Below, one piece after another: positions 35,137-46,564 of a stretch of DNA of 64,000 nt; within the stretch, counting starts at the first letter, position 1; each line of letters begins with the position of its first letter. The notes under the pieces were generated by a model, which searched no databases, was not told the origin of the DNA, and saw nothing but the letters and a program-made list of their open reading frames with translations. Both the position numbers and the translations under genes were made by a program. Source of the DNA: Paraphaeosphaeria minitans. Taxonomy: Eukaryota > Ascomycota > Dothideomycetes > Pleosporales > Didymosphaeriaceae. The DNA lies in assembly GCA_015832175.1 (NCBI GenBank), contig WJXW01000008.1, forward strand, positions 1,674,001 through 1,738,000, written 5' to 3'.

Positions 35137-36539
35137 TCATCTGCCGCTTCTCGACTGCACCCTAGATGTCGAAGACACCGGAGCATATGGATTGTCGTTA
35201 CCCTGCCCTTTCACCCTCTTTCTCGGTTGACGATCTGAGGCCGTAACAAGGTTACTGATCTGGCCAGCAACCCCCACCGCAGTTTTATACGGGTAGGTAG
35301 CCACCGCCCAGATTGTCTGAATACAGAGGATGAAGAGGTTGGCAATCCATGTGAACAGCATAGTCACCATACCCGGTCTCTGTCCCGTACGGGCAGCGGC
35401 CGCAGCCAAAGCCAACGCGTCCCTATTCCGAGCATCCAGCTCCTGGAAGCGTGCCTCGATCTGCATGGACTGTGCGGCCTGACGCTTTTCATATCTACGT
35501 ACAGCACGGTTTAGAGCGTCGAGTTGGGGCTGTATTCCTTGTCTCACTGAAGCTCCGATTTTCAGGTTCTCGATATCGGTGTTTTGTGGGGACTCGGTTG
35601 GTCTCGCTTCTAGATTGGCAAGGCGAGTGGAGATATCTTGTATATCTGCCCTGCTGTATTCAGGCTTGCTGTCTGAGCGGACGACACGATGTAGGTGTAG
35701 CATCCGCGCTTTCATCATCTTGATGACGTGGTGGATAGGACGAAGCTCCGCGCCCATCACGAAGATGGTGAGGTTGTAGTTGGATACAAGGCCTTCGGCT
35801 GGGCGAGTGAGCTGTGAGCGGATTGCGTGCAACAAGTAGGCGCCGACCAAGGGGCCAATAAAGCAGGTGAACAGGGCGAGCATCTCGTTGTTCCTGAGTT
35901 CCTTACGTGCTTCTTCCTGCACTTTTGACGGTGGTGCATTGCCAATGTCCTCTTTATCCTTGTGGTCTAGTGGTGCTGCAGCGGCTGGACTGGATGCTTG
36001 CACATCGTCATTAATAGGTTCTCCGGTGACTTCGTCTTCCTCTAGGATGATATTGTCGCGTTCGGGCTCGTCGAAGTCAACGTACTGCGTTTGCTGTGCG
36101 GCATGATACCATTCCCTGCAATGATAACGATCAGCGATTGCCCTGCTGGCGAGCCGTGTACATACCACGGTGTCCTCACACACCAATTGAGAAACAGCGT
36201 CCCAAATACCAGCAACAGTACGTCCGTCACAATGGCGCCACCATTCTGGAAGAGGAGACCAGCAAAAGCGGGGACAATGGCGAAAGCAAGCGGTGCAGAA
36301 TGCCACAGCGAGACCTCATCCGTGGTAGTCAGCTTTTCCATGTCATTCTTGCCCAAAGATTGTAGGAGATCGTCGGTAGAGGAGCGGAAAGAGTGTCGCG
36401 TGTCCGAGTACTGCGAGAGGATGGAGCTGCGTCGGCGGGGCGCGGGCGGAAGTTGTGGGCCTTCTGAGAAGGTTGCTGCGCGATTCAACATCCTCTGGCG
36501 CAAGAAAGGGTGTATCTGCTCGGCAGGTGCCTCCGCCAT
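35137..36539 (-). CDS. Multi-pass membrane protein of unknown function
   Basis: Exons (minus) 36166-36539 and 35137-36115 (intron 50 bases) give 450 residues; family not recognised, though it looks like a conserved fungal protein. The N-terminus is a Ser/Arg-rich cytosolic tail (RRRSSILSQYSDTRHSF). Two hydrophobic segments follow near residues 85-125 (LAFAIVPAFAGLLF and VTDVLLLVFGTLFLNWCV). A third hydrophobic segment lies near 210-230 (FTCFIGPLVGAYLLHAI). After a long helical, probably coiled-coil part (DISTRLANLEARP, LDALNRAVRRYEKRQ), one or two more segments occur near 375-400 (FTWIANLFILCIQTIW). The end is basic. No signal peptide is evident. A role in an organelle or plasma membrane is possible but unproven. 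Confidence 0.8.
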
Positions 36540-37823
36540 GTTGAGACCCGTTGAGGCGGCTTCTAGGTTCCGAGCCAGCGAGAGTGTCCAGAGCGCTATA
36601 ACGGGCCACGGCCATGCACTAGGCCGGCAAAGGTGTCGTGGAGTCTGAGAAGCTCCAGCAACGATCTCGTCGATGACAGACCATCATGAGTACGTAGCTG
36701 AGCTTGTGCACCGTGCTGCGACCTCGGGAAGGCGGGATGGATGGAATGCCACTGCCAAGCGCGCCTCCCATTACGTCACCAACCCCTTTTGGGTTAATTG
36801 TATACCTACCACTTCAACTCGCAACATCTGCAAAGGTTTCGACATCCCGACTGCATATATCAGCCGTCGTTGTCGAGCTAGAAGCAGTATGTCTGCGATA
36901 ACGCATGTGGCCATCTCATCCATCAACTCGAGCTATCGAATGTCAGTTGGAGCGCCTGCAGCTGTACGCCCAAATGTCGTGCCTGTGGTGATTGAGGAGC
37001 GGAGGCTCTATTTCCGCCTCATTTTTCCTGCTGGAGTACTCAGGTGGGCTGACCAAGTCCTTTGAATGCTATAGTGAGGTGCATCAAGTTGCGTACATGG
37101 CCGAGGCGGCTGCCACGCTTCACACGGGCACAGGGAGCAAATTCACCCCGGTCGCAACCATACCGAAGTCAGAACCTGACGAGCTTAACGCCTCGAGCAG
37201 AGACATGTTTAATAGGACTGCTTTCGTTTTCCTATTGACAAGTTACGGTTTAAGCAACTTTTCTATTCAGACCCAGATCCGGCAATCGCCCACGTTTCAC
37301 TCCCGCGCTCTACCGCGTTCTACCGCGCGCTCACAGCGAGTGAACAAGCGGGCCTTATTGACCGCACAGATCAATAACCTCGCTTTTCGACACTACCGGC
37401 AAATATGGCGAGTGCTGCTGTCTCTCCCTCATCTCAGATGGCTTCACTGACTGTGACGACGGAAAGGAGGAACGCTCGCTATTGAGTCTTTAGCGAGAGC
37501 TGAGATCTATTGACTGATGAGGTTGGGGATGGTCCACAGAGTACTTTTCCTGCCCATTGCACGTCGGCCCTTACTCCTACAATTCCTAAGTCCAACGATC
37601 GCTTTCGTCTCCTTCACCTTCTCTATCTACCACTTTCACGTGTTGATTCCTCATTCTTGAAGCATACCACGGTTTATACATCATCTAAGAACAAAGATAC
37701 GCCTCTCTAGTGCCATCTCGACGCCCTTAGGCCGGCCAAGAGAACACCTCAAAGGAGCCAGCATTCCCAATTACACCACCCTAAGCTTCGGCCCACCGTC
37801 TTCTGGTACTGTCCTCATCCAAC
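36540..37823. other. Intergenic; promoter region of the pheromone receptor
   Basis: About 1.3 kb between divergent genes. Several small frames on both strands, none supported. Likely holds regulatory sites for mating-type-dependent control of the receptor, but I cannot identify a specific site. Confidence 0.45.
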
Positions 37824-39340
37824 ATGTCGTCCAACATGACAGAGGGTCAATTCCCGCTCTATCCACAAGCTGTGTGGCTTCCAGTCCTCGCTTTTCCATC
37901 ATGGATACTCTGTATCTCTCCAATGCTTTGGCACCTCTCACAACGCAATATCGCCGCAGGCTCACTCATCTTCTGGATCATACTCCTTAACTTCTTTAAC
38001 TCCATCAATCCGCTCATATGGCCTCGAGACAACATTGACGAATGGTACAACGGTTCTGGTCTCTGTGACATTGAAGTACGCATTCAAGTCGGCGCTTCCG
38101 TGGCCCTCGCAGCTTGCACTGCCATCATCGCGCGCCGCCTTGCCAATGTCATGGACACGCGTAATATCACAGTCGTCCCCAGCAAGCGGAGTGTACTCAT
38201 TGAGAAGGCTCTTGAGATCGGCTTTTGCTGGGTTTATCCGATCATCCTCATGATCACGTACTACATTGTCCAGCCGTTCCGTTACTACATTTTCGGGATC
38301 TCGGGGTGCGTAGCGGTGTATGATTCTAGCTGGCCAAGTCTAGCAATTGTGTGGGTCTGGGGCTGCATCACCACTCTTGTGGCAGCATTCTACTCAGGCA
38401 CGTACCCCATTTCCTCATTTCTGATCGGGCTCCAAGCATGTCTAACGTTGTCAATGTAGGCTTACTAGGTTTCCGTCTTTTTCACTATCGCCGCGAATTC
38501 CATAACCTAATCGCCGCCCGCAACACTACCAAGTCCCGCTTTGTACGACTGTTCCTTATGGCTCTTTACGTCTCAATCATCCTGGTACCGTATTCCTTCT
38601 TCATCCTCTACCAGCTCGCCGACACTATCGTCGATGAGTACAGCTGGTCGCGTGTCCATGGGCCCAACTGGAACTCAGTCACCAAAGTACCTGCAAATGG
38701 CGTAGTACGTTGGGATCGCTGGGGCGAGGTCGCCGCCGGATATATCGCTTTTGTACTCTTCGGCACCGGCACCGATGCACACAATACATACAGAGGGATA
38801 CTCACCTCTGTCGGTTTTGGCAAGCTCTTCCCCAGCCTCTACATCATGAGCGATAGCAGTGGTGTTCAGACCCCGACAAGTGTCACATTCGTCAAGCGTT
38901 GGACTTCCAGTTGGTCGAGTAAGGCGAAGAGCTTGATCAGCGGGAACGGGTCTGTTTCTGAGCCAAGCCGCAATGCGTCTTTCACTGGATCCGTTGTTCA
39001 GTCTGTGTTCACGAACCCGGAGTTAGTGTCTGCGCGGCAGCAGCATGACATACCGCGCAACAATACGCTGTCATTCTTCCGTCGCATCTTCAACCGTCGG
39101 ACCACCGATCACTCCCTACTGCCTGTTCACCGTAACATGTCAACCGATACTGAACGCCTTCCTGTACTTGACAGGACGCCGTCCAACCCCTCCGCTTTCA
39201 CCGCGCGAGCCTGGGCCGCCGACAAAAATACTGGCGTGAAGGCTGAAGAGGTCCCAGGAGTCCACGTTGTTCGCGAAGTCCACCAGGCGAGCCAGGATAG
39301 GATTGGAGAGAAAAAGACAGGCGACGATGCGTGGGTGTAA
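37824..39340 (+). CDS. Ste3-type (a-factor-like) pheromone receptor
   Basis: A seven-helix G-protein-coupled receptor for a lipid-modified mating pheromone (Pre-1/PreA family). Exons 37824-38397 and 38460-39340 give 484 residues. The family core is clear: MLWHLSQRNIAAGSLIFWI at the first intracellular loop, NSINPLIWP, then GLCDIEVRIQVGA, RRLANVMDTR, and after the intron GLLGFRLFHYRREFHNLI. The C-terminal tail is long, cytosolic and Ser/Thr-rich. The two halves join in frame only with a GC donor (CAG|GCACGT, 38398) and the TAG acceptor at 38457-38459; the joined FYSGLLGFRL is what the family has. Two ATGs lie at the start (37824 and 37836); the first is taken. Confidence 0.93.
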
Positions 39341-40675
39341 GCTTACCACGTCTATGGCATGCATGAACGGGACTTGCATGAACTATCGAAGACCACATCG
39401 CATTGTATATCAGCATTTGGAGGTGCTCACATTTACCATCTTTTACTACCTAAACTTGCATCCATTTTCCTTTAAATTTTCATAACTCGGCAGGCGTTAC
39501 CTTGGTATAGGTGAGGGATATACATGGGTCATGGTCCTGAGGAATTATCTACGTTGGAGTTTGTTCCGTTTACGCTCTTTACTTTGATCACATTTTTCTA
39601 CCCTACCGGTGCGGGGAGCCGGAGCTGGTAGTCATATAATCTACCACTTAATTTACCATGAACACGTATCTACGCAGACGCAATTACATGTACATTGCAA
39701 ATGGTAGTCGCGCATACAGTTCCAAAAAGAATGCGCTAGATAAATGATCGATGCGGTTGATACTTGATACCTGGACGAGAGATGTACCGATTATTGCCGT
39801 TCCCGAGGCAGGACTGCCGCCGTCGGATCCCAGGGTAGGATTCTATATTGGCGTTCACATAAGGCCGCGGTGGATGAGAAGTGAGCCCAAAGCAAGAGAC
39901 GCCAGATCCTTTAGGTTGATAGCCTGGCTGCCACGGCGGGCGACCCTCCATTGCCCCTGTCAACCTCGCATAGATACGGTAGGTATGGCCTGATCATCAC
40001 TCTTCTCTGTGTAAGTCACCAGGAGATACATGCGCGACGACAGGGTGCTTGTGCTATCAGATTATACGCAGACAAAGTCTAGTGAGCTCACCAACACGAC
40101 ACCGGCCCTCATATGTCCGTTGAAAGCCTTTTACATACCGCCACCTTGGAAAAGAAAATCATGGACTCTGAGAAAAGTTGCGTGGTGATTTCTGCGAGAC
40201 GCTGTGAGAATGCGCATAGCTCCTGGTACCACGAGCTGTTCAACAGATGATTGCAGCTTGACCTCGCATTCAATTTCTCCACGATGGGATCGCCAGGAGT
40301 CGTCGACCAACTTTAGAATCATACACAGGGGCGCTGCCAGCATTAATCTTAGGTATTCTTTGGTATAGACATGCGGAATAGCACCACATCACCTTGATCA
40401 GTTTCATGTAAGCAGATGAAAGGAACACTGCAGGAAAACGTTGTCACCAGCAGATACGGTCACCTTCTCCAAAGAGAGTATGAAGTGCCAAAGCCGATTC
40501 AAATAGAGCGTGAACAACGGTTGTGAAAGGAATGACCCAGGACAGATCACAAATCCTAAGGATAGAGAGAATACTTGAGAATCATGTTACTATCTGGGGT
40601 ATTAAACGATCTAGCTTCCATCCTGTACAAACCCCCCACAAACAATGGATCACATGCGTCCACCGCGACGCACTA
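39341..40675. other. Intergenic between convergent genes, no gene seen
   Basis: A relatively AT-rich 1.3 kb stretch; the short frames do not resemble any family. 3' end of the receptor gene and of the P450 gene. Confidence 0.5.
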
Positions 40676-42421
40676 CTACGGCTGTCCCATGACCGCCGCA
40701 TCCATGACCGAATCCGCCTTTTCCGTTCGCGGTGGCCACTTGGCCCTCCTCTCCGCTCGGACATACAGGTTGTTCGGTCGGATCAGCTGGAACATGGGAT
40801 CGTACTCGATGGTCTCGTCGCCATCCTTCGTAAAGTGGTACCGCCAGATGAGTTTCGGTAGGAAAATCTTGACCTCCTGCAGCGCAAAGTTGAAACCGAT
40901 GCACATGCGCGGGCCCGCCGCGAACGGGATGTACGCTGCCTTGTGCCTGTTTTTGACCTCAGGCGTGTCCCATCGCTCAGGGTCGAATTTGGCTGGGTTA
41001 TCCCACAGTGCGGGGTTGTTGTGGATGTGGTGCAGCGCTGGGATGATGACGGAGTCCTTGGGCAGCTTGTAGCCACCGGGGAGGATGAGGTTGGCCTTTG
41101 CGGTACGGCCGGGTTGGAAAGAGGGATTGTGTCTGCGTTGGGTCTCCTTGATGAAGCGGTCGAGGTAGGTGAGTTTGTCTGTAAAGTCGGAGGTGAGCTC
41201 CATGTCGTCGGTGAAGTCGTTGTCGACGAGTTCTTGGAGAAGCTTCTCTTGGACGCCGGGGTATGTGACGACACCGTAGAGAAGCCATGAAAGAAGGGAG
41301 GAGGTGGTGGTGAAGCCAGCACCGGTGGCGACGACGAGCGCATGCGCCATGGATGTGAGAGGCAGCTTCTCGCCCTTGTTGTCTGTTGCTCGGAGAGCGT
41401 AGTCGACCATGTTCTTTGCCGTGAGAGCGGCGTCCTGTAGGGGAAGGTCGGAGGTGCCACCCCTCTCAGCGTTTTCAAGAGCCTTGATAATGATTTCTTC
41501 CAAACGATGTTGCTTGCTCTTCAGTGCTGCAGGGTCGCCAAATGGCAGTGAAGCATACCAGCTGCCCCAAGATGTCACTTTCTTGTTCAGAGTCAAGGTC
41601 TCAGCAATCAATCGCACTATCTCATGCATAGGCGCATTTGGCGATGAAAAGTGCTCCAGGTCAACGCCAAAGGTGAGTTTTGCCACCGCCTGAGAGCCAA
41701 GCTTCAGCATGTAGATGTAGGCGTTGAATGACTGACCTTGCTCGTCGAAACGATCGAATACTTTGTAGGCCTCCTCAATAGTCTTCTGCATAGTGGGCGC
41801 ATAGTGTCTCACTGCCTTCGGTCCCAGCGCCGGAGGCAGGAACTTGTGTGTAACGCGCCACTCGGGAGTATCTGTGTCGCCCAGAAACACGCCAGCCTGC
41901 GGTTGCTTGATACCAAAGAGCGGATGGCTTTCGTTGATCTTCTTAGTGAAGAAATCCGACTCGGCGAAGGCGGCAGCCGCGATGTCTGGATCGTTGCTGT
42001 GCCACACCGTTCGGCCCATGTTGGTCGTCTTGAACAGCGGGCCGTACTTTTCGAAGAGACGCTGGTGGTTCCCCAAGTGGTCGGGAAACACTTCGAAGAA
42101 GTTTCCTACGTAAGGGAGTCCCTTTGGCCCTGGTGCGTCCCGCACGGCGTGGCCATCGATGGAGATGGTGATCGCATCTTCTGACGACAGAATGTCTGAA
42201 ACTTCTGTCACTGCAATAGCGTTGCGCTCGAAAGCGATTCCTTTTTACCGGTTAATTCTGTTTTGAAAAGCGTCTCTGTTCGTCGTACCTTCAGGAATCA
42301 CGATCGCAAAATGTGAGGCGATAACTTGTTTTAGATCCTCCAAGGAGGCATCTTTGCGGAAAGTAACTGTCCGTGTAGATGCAGGAGACTCTCCTAGGAG
42401 ATGAAACTGCTGAGACTCCAT
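40676..42421 (-). CDS. Cytochrome P450 with ubiquitin-like N-terminal extension
   Basis: A haem-thiolate monooxygenase; substrate unknown. Exons (minus) 42289-42421 and 40676-42240 join in phase to 565 residues. The P450 part is complete: Pro-rich hinge GPKGLPYVG, I-helix region GAGFTTTSSLLS, K-helix KETQR (ExxR), PERW, and the haem loop FAAGPRMCIGFNFA with the cysteine near residue 500. Instead of the usual membrane anchor the first 80 residues form a different module: FHLLGESPASTRTVTFRKD, then ASLEDLKQVIASHF and, after the intron, ILSSEDAITISIDGHAV. That strand-helix-strand pattern with an ASLEDLK helix start resembles a ubiquitin-like or PB1-like fold. This is a pattern inference. The start at 42421 is chosen because the frame upstream (to 42502) has no such character. 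It diverges from a cytochrome b5/b5-reductase fusion. Confidence 0.9.
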
Positions 42422-43088
42422 GTTGCTCGGTGATGTTATGGACGAATGGCGAACCGCGAACGTTTTAAGTCTATATGGCGATCGTCCGCCTCCCTCCGTC
42501 ACAACTCACCATGAACCCGGGGGCGTCGACAAAACAACCGAGGCATCGCGAACGCATAGGGTCAGGATTTTCACCAATCTGCGCTCTTAGCATCGTCTTC
42601 ATTGGCATCGTCTCAATTGGGTAACATGATGCGTTGTGAAAACCGAGGCACAGCTTTTTTTCTCCGACGCGCCGCCGTTGCGCACCCATGTTTTGTGGGA
42701 CTTCCCGTGCGGCTCTGCGGGAATCGGCCAGTACGGTAGGTACGGTAGTAGGAGCGCCATTTATCGGCACTCAGACGCCCCTGGAAAGCTTGGTCGACGT
42801 TTTGATCGTGCCGGCGTCGCCGCGCATACAACAGCCCTACACGTGGATCTTACAGCGCAAACATCGCCGTAATGGCCAAAGTCGCCCCACCCTGAAAAGG
42901 AGACCGGGGCCGCCGAAGCTCGTTCGAAGCTCGTACGAAGGCTCCATGCTCTTTGAGGCTTCTAAGATGCCGAGGCACGTGGCGGCGTGCAACCATCTCT
43001 AGGACCTCCCATGAGCTGCGGGAAAATCTTCGCGATAAAGTGAGCCTTCTCTCTCGCTCTGCTTTTTTTCTCGTTTGCGCATACCAAC
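42422..43088. promoter_or_regulatory. Divergent promoter of the P450 and cytochrome b5-reductase genes
   Basis: 667 bases separate the two start codons. No supported gene. A TAGGTACGGTAGTAGG stretch lies near 42736-42752. Confidence 0.5.
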
Positions 43089-44555
43089 ATGTCAGGCTCT
43101 ACGATTTTTAGTACCGCTGAGATCGCGTCTCACTCAGCGAGAGACGACCTGTGGATAGTGATCCATGGCAAAGGTACCGTAAACACCTCGTTTTGAATCT
43201 CAACGCAGTCCTGTATTTGCCTGCTAACCAAAGGCCCAGTCTACAATGTGACAAAATATGTCCGAGATCATCCAGGTGGTGTTGACGTCCTCATCGATCT
43301 TGCAGGCAAAGACGCAACTGAAGGCTATGATGATGTTGGCCATTCAGAAGACGCAGACGAGATCTTGCGCTCATATCTCATTGGGATCGCCGCAGACAGC
43401 GACAAAGCCTGCAAGACCAAGGCCGTGAAGCTTGTGCAACAATCAAGTCCACTACCCACTAAGACGCAGACTTCCTCCGCTTCATCCACTGCGCTCAAAG
43501 CCGTCCTTGCCTCGGCGGCGATAGCAGCACCCGCATACTACGCCGCACAAAGCGGGCTATTCTCCCAAATACCGATCGACAAGCTGCCTTCCCTCGCGTT
43601 GATCGGTGGCGCGTCATCAGGCAGCCCGCAATTTCCTTTTCTGAAAGGATTCGCCATCGCCACCTTCCTCTCTACCATTGCTTTCGTCGCAGTAGGCAAA
43701 GAACTCGCAAAGTTCACCCATGTCGAAGAAGGGTTTGGACGCTACCCTCCCTATCGCAAGGCACGACCTCGCGTAGTACCTGCAAACCCGCACCTCGCAA
43801 GGGGCTTCCTCGACGCAAAAGAGTACAAGCCGCTCAAGGTAGCCAAAATCACCAAGATCTCACCGAATGTGTTCAAGTACACTTTTGCACTTCCGGGCCC
43901 AAGGGATGTTATCGGTCTCCCTATTGGCCAGCACGTCGCCATCAAAGCCACGATCGACGGAAAGACTGTAACACGCTCGTACACCCCAACCTCCAACAAC
44001 ATCGACACCGGCGTGCTTGAGCTCGTCATCAAGATCTACCCTGACGGCGCGCTCACAGGAAAGTACTTCGCGAACTTGAAGGTTGGAGATGAAGTTTTGT
44101 TCCGCGGACCGAAGGGTGCCATGAAGTACACCACAGGGCACTGCAAGAACATTGGTATGATTGCTGGCGGCACAGGAATCACGCCCATGTACGCCCTAAT
44201 CCGCTCCATTTGCGAGGACCCGCGCGATACGACATCGATTTCACTTGTTTATGCGAACCGTACTGAAGATGATATTCTCCTCCGCTCGGAGCTCGAGACT
44301 TTTGCGCGGCGGTACCCGAAGAACTTCAAAGTGTGGTTCATGCTGGATACCCCACCGGCGGGCTGGACGGGTGGAAGCGGCTTCGTTACACCCGATGTCA
44401 TGAAGGAGCGATTGCCCGTAGTGGACCGGGATACCAGAATCATGCTTTGTGGTCCGCCAGGAATGGTAGGAGCTACGAAGAAGGGGCTGGTAGATTTAGG
44501 CTTCAAGGAGCCCGGAGCAGTCGGGAAGATGGCCGATGAGATCTTTTGCTTCTAG
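43089..44555 (+). CDS. Cytochrome b5 / NADH-cytochrome b5 reductase fusion
   Basis: A single chain that can take electrons from NADH through FAD to its own haem. Exons 43089-43173 and 43234-44555 give 468 residues. The cytochrome b5 domain is at about 5-82: haem ligand motif HPGG (RDHPGGVDVL) and the second His in DVGHSEDADEIL. Two hydrophobic stretches follow (AVLASAAIAAPAYYAA and FAIATFLSTIAFVAVG) and could anchor it in a membrane. The reductase part contains the FAD motif RSYTPTSNN, the NADH motif AGGTGITPMYALI and LCGPPGM near the C-terminus, ending in a short aromatic EIFCF. All key residues are present. The divergent P450 neighbour is a candidate acceptor; that pairing is inference. Confidence 0.93.
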
Positions 44556-44692
44556 GGGACATTCGATGGATGCTCGTTGTGGATGCATGTAAGATATCGC
44601 GTATTGGAGCTAGACTTTGACCGTATAATACCCTGATCATGTAACACTGGCTTAGAAGGATATGTAGAAATGAAACCCACTCTTTTCAGTTA

Positions 44693-45568
44693 TCAATCGA
44701 CGATAACGCAGAAGTTGTTCATGGCCGGTCCATCTCTCAATTTCTTCTTCGTGGTCTTGGCAGAATTGCTAGTACCGGTCAGGCTGAACATATAGTAGCA
44801 AAGTTTTGGCGTCTTCTTCTTGTTCGTCAAGTTGAAGCCAAGATTCGCCATGATACGAAGCAGCAATTTTTCGTCCAGATAGCGCGAGTTCTCCACGCAA
44901 GGCAAAGGCAGGACGAGAAACAAAGCTGGAAGGACTGAGGCGTTGATCTTCTGATTTGTGTCGGTGTGACGCAAAAACTTTGCTACCCGCTTCAACATTT
45001 CGCCTCGTTGACTTGGGTCTGGTACGTAGTTGAGAACCAAAGAAAGAGAGATAATGTCGAAGCGTTCACTTGCTGAGGTTGGAAGCGGACGTTGCATGAA
45101 GTCCTGCTTCTTGATACCTGCGCCTTGGCTGTTCAGGTCGATTCTCGTCATCTCGATTCTTTTGGGGCACTTGGATATCTCGTTGTTGGTCGAAAGCGCC
45201 CCAACTTCCAAACACTGAAGTACTGGGTCCACATCATCTCCATCCACCACCCCCTTTGAGTGATCAAGAACGTTCGCACCTCGCAGCCATTCGACAAGCA
45301 CCTTGCTCGAATCTCCGCCGCGATCCTTGGATTGGCCTTGTTTGCTGGCAGCTTGATACACTTCAAGGCCCCCATTCTCTTCGATGGCTCTCGCAATGCT
45401 TGCTGCGAGCTTAGTATCGTTATTCTTCATCGCAGATGCATGCTCCTTGTGCAACCGATGATGGGTCCGAATGATGGTCCGAGAGCGTTGGGAGGTCATG
45501 CGCTCTTTGGGCTTGCTGATGGGGGGACGCCCATGGGAGAGCGTCTTTTGACGCTTCTTGGCCGCCAT
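44693..45568 (-). CDS. BMT2: 25S rRNA adenine-N1 methyltransferase Bmt2
   Basis: Methylates N1 of an adenine in the large rRNA (A2142 in yeast) in the nucleolus. One open frame of 291 residues from the ATG at 45568 (MAAKKRQKTLSHGRPP); an in-frame ATG at 45595 adds nine residues and is less likely. The Rossmann-type core shows CLEVGALSTNNEIS (the SAM-binding turn in this family), RIDLNSQ, then the catalytic-region motif QDFMQRPLP followed by FDIISLSLVLNYVPDP, and RGEMLKRVAKFL. C-terminal SRYLDEKLL and LGFNL also fit. The N-terminal basic tail suits nucleolar targeting. It diverges from the uL23 gene 231 bases away. Confidence 0.93.
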   Translation of the reverse strand: MAAKKRQKTLSHGRPPISKPKERMTSQRSRTIIRTHHRLHKEHASAMKNNDTKLAASIARAIEENGGLEVYQAASKQGQSKDRGGDSSKVLVEWLRGANVLDHSKGVVDGDDVDPVLQCLEVGALSTNNEISKCPKRIEMTRIDLNSQGAGIKKQDFMQRPLPTSASERFDIISLSLVLNYVPDPSQRGEMLKRVAKFLRHTDTNQKINASVLPALFLVLPLPCVENSRYLDEKLLLRIMANLGFNLTNKKKTPKLCYYMFSLTGTSNSAKTTKKKLRDGPAMNNFCVIVD

Positions 45569-45799
45569 AACTTCGAGTTGATCGACCAAAGTCACATGGT
45601 GTTCTCTCCGTTTGCAGAAATGTTCGCAGACGAGCTAATGCGGAGAGGTCCACGATTCAGCGCTACACCACTAGGGTCACATCACGTAAGCTCGCTTAGC
45701 CTGTTCGCACCTCCGGTGCCGTGTGATTTTTGACTGTCGCGAAAACCACGAAGAACTTTCTTCTCACGATCGTCACTAACACACAGCACATCCGTCGCA

Positions 45800-46564
45800 A
45801 TGGCTCCCAAAGCAACCAAGGGTACGCAGCAATCTTCCAGTCACAGCGAAGCGATCAGCAAATCTCGCGGCCAACTCCCACCACGCGAACTCGTCTGCCA
45901 TGGCGGTGCTTGATCGTAACATTCTGTCTATTCGCTACAACTGCATCGAGAATCTCTGCTAACGAGTCGCAGCTTCCAAGCCCAGCAAGCAGGCCAACGC
46001 CGCTGCCAAAGCTGCTCTCAAGGGAGTAAGTTAGACCTACAAGGCGTGCCAGCATCCCATCGCTGGCGGCTTTTACTTCTCGTGCCATGGGCGGCAAATC
46101 TAACGAGATGTAAAGGTCAACTCGCACAAGGTCCGCAAGGTGCGCAAGAGCACCACCTTCCATCGCCCGAAGACCCTCGAGCTCTCGTATGTACACTGTC
46201 TCAAAATAACTCCACACTCCATTGGCATGGACGAATTGGCTAACCGTGGGACAGCCGCTCGCCTAAGTACCCCCGCAAGTCGATTCCTCACCAGCCCCGC
46301 CTCGATGCTGGAAAGATCCTCATCCACCCGCTCAACACCGAGTCCGCCATGAAGAAGATCGAGGAGAACAACACCCTCGTCTTCATCGTCGACGTCAAGG
46401 CCAACAAGCGCCAGATCGCCGCCGCTCTCAAGAAGCAGTACGACGTCTCATGCGTTAAGATCAACACCCTCATCCGACCGGACGGCTCCAAGAAGGCTTT
46501 CGCGCGGTTGACCGCCGATGTCGATGCTCTTGACATCGCCGCCACCAAGCTCGCTATCGTTTAA
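45800..46564 (+). CDS. RPL25: 60S ribosomal protein uL23 (yeast L25, human L23a)
   Basis: Sits at the exit of the ribosomal tunnel and binds 25S rRNA early in assembly. Four exons, 45800-45821, 45973-46025, 46116-46186 and 46255-46564, join in phase to 151 residues. The N-terminus [15 protein letters not shown] is the usual Lys/Ala-rich tail; next come [20 protein letters not shown] and, after intron 3, [16 protein letters not shown]. The globular part has [19 protein letters not shown] and ends with IAATKLAIV. No box C/D snoRNA motif pair is visible in the introns. The neighbouring divergent gene modifies the same rRNA. Confidence 0.96.

Noticed and set aside
42422..42502. Upstream in-frame ATG for the P450
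   Set aside because: The added 27 residues show no ordered pattern; the ubiquitin-like module starts cleanly at 42421.
40676..44555. Secondary-metabolite cluster around the P450
   Set aside because: No PKS, NRPS, terpene synthase or dedicated transporter lies nearby; flanking genes are a pheromone receptor and ribosome-related genes.
45822..46115. Intronic snoRNA in the uL23 gene
   Set aside because: No RTGATGA box C with a matching CTGA box D was visible in either intron.
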